Shown here: positions 59,472 to 64,000 of the stretch, in pieces
Layout: each line of letters begins with the position of its first letter
How positions within the stretch are numbered: the first letter of the stretch is position 1
Assembly: GCA_023404495.1 (NCBI GenBank)
Contig: JAEYBE010000048.1
Location: forward strand, 62,001-126,000
Origin: Actinomycetes bacterium
Lineage (GTDB): Bacteria > Actinomycetota > Thermoleophilia > Solirubrobacterales > JACPNS01
DNA: 64,000 nucleotides
Reading direction: 5' to 3'
Position numbers and translations under genes: made by a program
The notes under the pieces: model-generated
The model's database searches: none
The model's input: only the letters and a program-made list of their open reading frames with translations
Told to the model about the DNA's origin: nothing

Positions 59472-60272
59472 TTGAACTACGCGTCACGCGCGTATGAGCA
59501 AGCCAGGGAATTTCTCGCCGAGATCGGCGAGATGGTCATTCTCGCGGGCAAGACGATGGTCTCTGCCGTCAAGCCGCCATACCCATATGGCGGCGAGTTT
59601 GTGCAGCAGTTCCTCTTCGCGCTCAAGCTCTGCTGGTTCCCGCTGATCATCTCCACGGTCGCGCTCGGATACGGGGCCCCGGGGCTTCAGGCCGCCAACA
59701 TCTTCACGATCCTCGGATCGATCGACCGCCTCGGCGGATTCTTCGTGCTTGCATCGATCCGCGAATTCGCACCGTTCGTCACCGCGGTCGTGATGGCCGG
59801 CGTCGCCGGCACCGCGATCACCGCTGACCTCGGCGCGCGCAAGATTCGCGACGAGCTCGACGCGCTCGCCGTGCTCGGAGTCGACGCGATCAAGAACCTC
59901 GTGGTGCCGCGCTTCTTCGCGCTGATGATCCTCACGGGACTGTTCGATGTCTTCGCGCTGATGCTCGGGGTCTCGGGCGGTGTGATCGCGACCGTTGTCA
60001 ACGGAGCGCCGCTGGGACCCTTCTGGGCGACCTTTTTCACCAACGCCTCGGTCACCGACCTCTGGGGGTCGTTGGTCAAGACGACAATCTTCGGCGCGAT
60101 CATCGCGATTGTCTGCTGCCACAAGGGGATGAACGCGAAGGGCGGAGCCGAGGGGGTCGGGCGCGCCGTCAATCAGGCCGTGGTCATCGCCTTCATCGGA
60201 GTCTTCGCCTTCAACTACGTCTTCACCCAAGCCCTGCTGGCAACCCACCCGGAGATCACCCAGATCCGCTAA
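59472..60272 (+). CDS. MlaE/YrbE-family ABC transporter permease (YrbEA position)
   Basis: 266 residues from a TTG start. Five or six TM segments. The family core SIREFAPFVTAVVMAGVAGTAITADLGARKIRDELDALAVLGVDAI (cited as a region) contains the EFxP and coupling-helix motif with which MlaE/YrbE proteins contact the ATPase. YrbE proteins form the inner-membrane part of Mce lipid importers. It is the first of two permeases, followed six bases later by the second. Confidence 0.93.
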   Translation: MNYASRAYEQAREFLAEIGEMVILAGKTMVSAVKPPYPYGGEFVQQFLFALKLCWFPLIISTVALGYGAPGLQAANIFTILGSIDRLGGFFVLASIREFAPFVTAVVMAGVAGTAITADLGARKIRDELDALAVLGVDAIKNLVVPRFFALMILTGLFDVFALMLGVSGGVIATVVNGAPLGPFWATFFTNASVTDLWGSLVKTTIFGAIIAIVCCHKGMNAKGGAEGVGRAVNQAVVIAFIGVFAFNYVFTQALLATHPEITQIR

Positions 60273-60278
60273 TTCACC

Positions 60279-61076
60279 ATGGTCGGCGTACGCAGCAAAC
60301 TCGAGCAGTGGATTGAGGACTTCGGTCGCGTCGTGAAGTTCGGCGCCGAGGTGTCGATCGACATTTTCAACGGTCGCGTGATGACCTTCTTCGGCGAGAC
60401 GCTCCGCCAGGCCGGAGTGCTGATCATCGGGTCGGCCATCGTGATCTGGACGCTGATGTTCTTCGTCGGTCTGCAGTGCGGCATCGAAGGTGCGTACTCG
60501 CTGCGCGCATTTGGCGCCCCGGCGTACGCCGGCGTCTTCACCGCTTGGTGCGACCTGCGCGAGATCGCGCCGTACGCCTTCGGCTACATGATGTGCGCGA
60601 AGGTCGGTACGGGAATCGTCGCCGAGCTCGGCTCGATGCGCATCAACGATGAAGTCGACGCGCTCGAAGTTATGGGAATCGACTCGGTCCTCTTTCTTGG
60701 TTCCACCCGCCTGCTGGCGGCGTGGATGGTGCTCCCGTTCCTCTACGTCACCGGCGTCGCCGGTGCGTTCATCGCTTCGTACCTGGCCGTCGTTCAGCAG
60801 GTCGGCGACGTGTCGAGTGGTTCGTACTCCTTGATCTTCTGGCTCTTCCAGAACCCGCCCGACCTCTTGTTCAGTTTGATCAAGGCGATGGTGATGGCGA
60901 CATTCATCGTGATCATCGCCTGTTACTACGGCTACAACGTGACCGGGGGACCAGTGGGCGTCGGTACGGCGACTGCAAAGTCAATGGTCGCCAACATCGT
61001 CGTGGTGCACCTCGTGGGAATGATGGGCACGGTCTTCTTCTGGGGCGCAAACCCACGAGCGCCAATAGGTGGTTGA
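60279..61076 (+). CDS. MlaE/YrbE-family ABC transporter permease (YrbEB position)
   Basis: 265 residues. DLREIAPYAFGYMMCAKVGTGIVAELGSMRINDEVDALEVMGID region is the same permease core as in the preceding gene, with differing TM helices, so the two would form a heterodimer. The segment YYGYNVTGGPVGVGTATAKSMV near the end is typical of YrbEB. An 89-base gap with a candidate promoter separates it from the ATPase gene. Confidence 0.93.
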   Translation: MVGVRSKLEQWIEDFGRVVKFGAEVSIDIFNGRVMTFFGETLRQAGVLIIGSAIVIWTLMFFVGLQCGIEGAYSLRAFGAPAYAGVFTAWCDLREIAPYAFGYMMCAKVGTGIVAELGSMRINDEVDALEVMGIDSVLFLGSTRLLAAWMVLPFLYVTGVAGAFIASYLAVVQQVGDVSSGSYSLIFWLFQNPPDLLFSLIKAMVMATFIVIIACYYGYNVTGGPVGVGTATAKSMVANIVVVHLVGMMGTVFFWGANPRAPIGG

Positions 61077-61117
61077 CGATGCAAAGTTGTGCTTGTTTTG
61101 AGCAGCGAACCGAAGGC

Positions 61118-61146
61118 TTGACGCACGGGTTTGAAACCACGATTAT
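61118..61146 (+). promoter_or_regulatory. Candidate internal promoter before the Mce ATPase gene
   Basis: TTGACG (61118-61123), a 17-base spacer and GATTAT (61141-61146), 19 bases before the ATG at 61166, with GAAAGGTGG between as ribosome-binding stretch. Confidence 0.4.
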
Positions 61147-61165
61147 CGAAAGGTGGCGTTAGGCC

Positions 61166-62209
61166 ATGGTGGAGGAAAATTTCGGGTCCGGTCAGGATGA
61201 CTTCGCGGCCCGCAGCGAGGACGCTGTGACAGAAGCTCAGGATGTTGTGCAGAGCTCCGGTGAGGAGCACCCACGTTTCGTCGATCCGCAGACGGGCGAG
61301 TCTTTTCCGACGCAGTTGCCGCCGGAGAAGCGACCCAGCGAACCGACGATTCACCTCGACGAGTTCGGCAACCGCATCCCGCCGAACGCGCCCGGCTACG
61401 AGCACGCCGGTCCATACGACTTCCACAGCCACACCGTGCGCGACCACGGCGCCCAGCGCAGCGCGATTGAGTTCATCGACGTGCACAAGGCGTTCGGCCG
61501 CAACAAGGTGCTCAACGGCCTGAACCTGCAGATCCCGGAGGGGCAGATCTCGATGATCCTCGGCCCGTCGGGTACGGGTAAGTCGGTCTGCATCAAGCAC
61601 ATGGTCGGACTGCTCTACCCCGACCAAGGAGACGTGCTCGTGCATGGCGAGTCCGTTCCGAACATGGTCGACGACCGACTCTTCGAGGTGCGCAAGAAGT
61701 TCGGCGTGCTCTTCCAGGACGGCGCGCTGTTTGGTTCGATGAACCTCTTCGACAACGTCGCGTTTCCGCTGCGCCAACACACCGACAAATCCGAGGCCGA
61801 CGTCGCGGAGATCGTCAACAAGCGGCTGTTTGAAGTCGGCCTGGGCAACGACGGCGACAAGATGCCCAACGAGCTCTCCGGAGGCATGAGGAAGCGCGCC
61901 GGTTTCGCCCGCGCGCTCGTGCTCGACCCGGACATCGTGCTCTTCGACGAGCCGGACTCCGGTCTTGACCCTGTCCGCACCGCGCTGCTGTGCGAGCTGA
62001 TCCGCGAGATCCACGACGAGAACGGCGGCTCCTACGTCGTGATCACCCACGACATCCTTTCGGCGCGCCGCGTCGCCGAGCACATCGCGCTGCTCTGGAA
62101 GGGCAAGATTGTGGACGCCGGACCGGCGAAAGACCTCTTCGCTTCGGAAAACCCCTTTGTAAAGCAGTTCCTGACCGGTGCCGACGTCGGCCCGCTCGGC
62201 ATGGAGTGA
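61166..62209 (+). CDS. Mce-type ABC transporter ATPase (MlaF/Mkl) with ~98-residue N-terminal extension
   Basis: 347 residues. The ABC domain begins near residue 99 (IEFIDVHKAFGRNKVL). Walker A is GPSGTGKSV, the Q-loop region FGVLFQDGALFGSM, the signature LSGGMRKRAGFARAL, Walker B IVLFDEPDSGLDPV and the switch His in VITHDI. These fit MlaF/Mkl, which energises Mce lipid import. The first ~98 residues are acidic, proline-rich and probably disordered, ending in a HSHTVRDHG stretch; standard MlaF starts with the ABC domain. Confidence 0.93.
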   Translation: MVEENFGSGQDDFAARSEDAVTEAQDVVQSSGEEHPRFVDPQTGESFPTQLPPEKRPSEPTIHLDEFGNRIPPNAPGYEHAGPYDFHSHTVRDHGAQRSAIEFIDVHKAFGRNKVLNGLNLQIPEGQISMILGPSGTGKSVCIKHMVGLLYPDQGDVLVHGESVPNMVDDRLFEVRKKFGVLFQDGALFGSMNLFDNVAFPLRQHTDKSEADVAEIVNKRLFEVGLGNDGDKMPNELSGGMRKRAGFARALVLDPDIVLFDEPDSGLDPVRTALLCELIREIHDENGGSYVVITHDILSARRVAEHIALLWKGKIVDAGPAKDLFASENPFVKQFLTGADVGPLGME

Positions 62210-62317
62210 CGCACACGCCGTGAGCCTCAAATCCCCCGAAATCCGGCGAGCATCGACGCTCGCTTGCTGCGCCCCCGCGTCGGGGCGCTTGGCACGTCTG
62301 AGGGCGGGTGATTCCCG

Positions 62318-63682
62318 GTGGTGACGCGCACCCAGAGGCAGATCGCGATTGGCGCGATCATCGTCTTCGTGCTGCTGATCCTGTGGCTCGTGATGCGCGG
62401 CGGCGGATACAAGGTCAACGCGATCTTCGAGACCGGCGGGCAGCTGGTCAAGGGCGCGAACGTGACCGTCGGCGGCAAGGCGATCGGAAAGGTCGAGTCG
62501 ATTTCTCTGACCGACAACAACTTGGCCAGGGTCACGATGAAGATCAACGACGACTCGCTGACGCCCTTGCACCGCGGGACCACGGCGACGATCCGCCAGT
62601 TCTCGCTGTCGGGTGTCGCCAACCGCTTCGTCGCGCTCCAACCGGGTCCGAACAACGCCCGGAAGATCCCCAACGACGGGATCATCCCGCTCGACGACAC
62701 CGAGTCGCCGGTCGACCTCGACCAGCTCTTCAACAGCTTCACGCCGAAGGTGACCGAAGGTCTCCAGGGCTTCATCCGCGGAAGCGCCGCGCAGTACGCC
62801 GACGATCCCTCGACCCCGCTCAACGAGACGACCTACGGCAACATGGCGCTGCGCTACATCGCGCCCTTCTTTGACGCCGGCGCGCGCCTTGCCCACTCGG
62901 TCGCCAAGGACGACGAAACGCTCGCGGACTTCCTGCTCGTCTCCGATCGTGCCTCGACGACGCTCGCCGAGCAGCAGGAGCAGATCAAGGCGATGTTCAC
63001 GAACCTGACTACGTTCACGCGCGCTGTCGCGTCCGAGTCCGACCAGCTCGACCGGGCGCTCGCGATCCTGCCGCAGACGCTGCAGCAGGGAACGATCGCC
63101 TTCCGCCAGCTGCGCCCGACCTTCGCCGCGCTCAAAGAACTCTCCGCCAAGTCCGACCCGATCGGCGAGAACGGGGGGGACGGTCTTGCGCCGCTCTTCC
63201 GGGCTCTGCGTCCGTTGGTCGAGAACTCGGAGCCAACGCTTTCCTACCTGCGCAAGATGGTGCGCCAGGGCGGCAAGAACAACGACCTGACCGACCTCTT
63301 CGCGGGCCAGCCGTCCTTGACCAAGAAGGCCAAGACGGCGTTCCCGAACTCGACCTCGGCGATGCAGACCGGGCAGATCGTGCTGCAGTTCCTGCGGCCG
63401 TACACGCCGGAGCTGACTTCCTGGTTCTCGCGCTTTGGGCAAATTGCGGCCAACTACGACGCCAACGGCCACTACGTGCGCGTATCGACCGTGACGGCGC
63501 CGTTCAACCTCAACGGCGGCAACTTGACGCCAAACAACGACACGTCGCTCTCGCAGTTCGGACAGACCGGCACGGACCGTTGCCCGGGTTCGGCAACGCA
63601 GCCGGGCACCGACGCGTCGAACCCGTTCACCGCCGGCGGCACTCTCGACTGCAATCCCTCACTTCAGATCCCGGGACCGTGA
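62318..63682 (+). CDS. MCE-family protein (first of the operon)
   Basis: 454 residues from a GTG (an adjacent GTG at 62321 is equally possible). One N-terminal TM helix (IAIGAIIVFVLLILWLVM) anchors it. The MCE domain follows: YKVNAIFETGGQLVKGANVTVGGKAIGKVE, with the ring-forming PLL loop, then a long helical region and a Thr/Asn/Gly-rich end with two cysteines (DRCPGS, LDCNPS). In Mce complexes six such proteins form a hexameric tube that carries lipid across the envelope. The 108-base gap upstream holds a GCGCCCC/GGGGCGC hairpin but no other signal. Confidence 0.93.
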   Translation: MVTRTQRQIAIGAIIVFVLLILWLVMRGGGYKVNAIFETGGQLVKGANVTVGGKAIGKVESISLTDNNLARVTMKINDDSLTPLHRGTTATIRQFSLSGVANRFVALQPGPNNARKIPNDGIIPLDDTESPVDLDQLFNSFTPKVTEGLQGFIRGSAAQYADDPSTPLNETTYGNMALRYIAPFFDAGARLAHSVAKDDETLADFLLVSDRASTTLAEQQEQIKAMFTNLTTFTRAVASESDQLDRALAILPQTLQQGTIAFRQLRPTFAALKELSAKSDPIGENGGDGLAPLFRALRPLVENSEPTLSYLRKMVRQGGKNNDLTDLFAGQPSLTKKAKTAFPNSTSAMQTGQIVLQFLRPYTPELTSWFSRFGQIAANYDANGHYVRVSTVTAPFNLNGGNLTPNNDTSLSQFGQTGTDRCPGSATQPGTDASNPFTAGGTLDCNPSLQIPGP

Positions 63683-63686
63683 CCTG

Positions 63687-64000
63687 ATGCGCGCGATCGA
63701 AACGACACGCAGGCTTGGGGCCGCGGCAGATCCGCGGAGGCTCACGCGACGCACGCGGCGCTTGACGGTGCTCGCGGTTGTAAGCGTCGCCGCGGTGCTG
63801 ATCGTCATTTCGTCCGTCGGAGCTGGCAGCGGCGACGACTACAAGGTGCGCGCAGTTTTCGTCAACTCCGCCGGAATCACCCAGGGCGCAGACGTGCGCG
63901 TAGCCGGCGCAAACGTCGGCACGATCGACGGCATCTACGCGGGTAAGAATGGACTCGCCTCGGTGGTCCTGGTGATCAAGGATCCGGCCTACCAGAAGTT
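63687..64000 (+). CDS. MCE-family protein, second of the operon (cut by window end)
   Basis: I translated this by hand; the frame is open to the window edge for 104 codons. An Arg-rich cytoplasmic start (TRRLGAAADPRRLTRRTRR) precedes a TM helix (LTVLAVVSVAAVLIVISSV). The MCE domain opens with YKVRAVFVNSAGITQGADV and RVAGANVGTIDGIYAG, parallel to the preceding protein. It begins four bases after the preceding stop. Further mce genes can be expected beyond the window. Confidence 0.9.
   Translation, partial: MRAIETTRRLGAAADPRRLTRRTRRLTVLAVVSVAAVLIVISSVGAGSGDDYKVRAVFVNSAGITQGADVRVAGANVGTIDGIYAGKNGLASVVLVIKDPAYQK

Noticed and set aside
60932..63472. 846-codon frame on the minus strand opposite the Mce genes
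   Set aside because: It is the complement of three genes with clear ABC/MCE motifs. Its translation is low-complexity Arg/Val/Glu without any domain, a usual artefact of GC-rich coding DNA. The same applies to long complements at 18.8-20.7 and 25.9-27.5 kb.

Overview
The window is GC-rich, densely coded DNA with short intergenic gaps, many 1-19 base gene overlaps and frequent GTG/TTG starts. It carries an Mce lipid-transporter operon, egtB-egtD, a 456-residue FprA-type ferredoxin reductase, many acyl-CoA enzymes and a HemQ-type protein. Together these indicate a chromosomal segment of a free-living aerobic actinobacterium. A deep-branching lineage such as Thermoleophilia/Solirubrobacterales is my inference; no rRNA or tRNA gene is present to test it.

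Layout. 1-6.6 kb: a truncated aldehyde dehydrogenase, a small membrane protein, a metallo-beta-lactamase-fold hydrolase, a secreted GH2 glycosidase and egtB-egtD. 6.6-11.7 kb (minus): biotin synthesis bioF-bioD-bioA with a NUDIX gene, an enoyl-CoA hydratase and a 71-residue biotin carrier protein. 11.8-14.8 kb: glycosyltransferase, glycerol kinase and acyltransferase (glycerolipid theme). 14.8-16.4 kb: a REP-associated tyrosine transposase (RAYT) next to a perfect 32-bp palindrome, then a lactonase-like hydrolase. 16.5-18.7 kb: a short-chain dehydrogenase and an acyl-CoA dehydrogenase. 18.8-22.9 kb: two tandem paralogous GT-C membrane glycosyltransferases. 22.9-30.5 kb: a lipoprotein, a dienelactone hydrolase and an acyl-CoA operon (two enoyl-CoA hydratases, carboxyltransferase, BKACE, class III CoA-transferase, MerR regulator) interrupted by a palindromic repeat cluster. 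30.5-34.9 kb: nitrilase, a small envelope-protein cluster, AI-2E-type permease and DegV. 34.9-38.5 kb: CGFS glutaredoxin, BolA, an IscA/ErpA protein, a redoxin-like lipoprotein and FprA. 38.5-42.6 kb: alpha/beta hydrolase, HemQ and a large orphan membrane protein. 42.6-54.8 kb: type III glutamine synthetase, fructosamine kinase, LMW phosphatase, O-methyltransferase, a PIN/antitoxin pair, metH, amt-glnB. 54.9-57.6 kb: korA-korB. 57.6-59.2 kb: two secreted proteins. 59.4-64 kb: Mce operon (two YrbE permeases, ATPase, two MCE proteins, the last cut by the window edge).

How the parts connect. Biotin synthesis, the biotin carrier and the carboxyltransferase belong to one acyl-CoA carboxylase theme. 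A 21-bp imperfect palindrome is shared, with three mismatches, by the promoter regions of the acyl-CoA dehydrogenase and the enoyl-CoA hydratase/carboxylase operon. This suggests one regulator, perhaps the MerR protein encoded at the end of the latter operon. Nitrogen assimilation is represented by GSIII and amt-glnB. The PII protein lacks the usual modifiable Tyr51 but has Ser49.

The least explained material is non-coding: several families of REP-like palindromes (27.5-27.7, 33.9, 39.4 and 48.4 kb, and beside the RAYT), an inverted repeat enclosing a start codon at 38.5 kb, and a hairpin-rich leader before glutamine synthetase. Seven genes carry a TAnnnT box 6-7 bases before their start codon, which suggests leaderless transcripts. 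I see no convincing new defence or mobile system. The repeat/RAYT complex is the best candidate for something undescribed.
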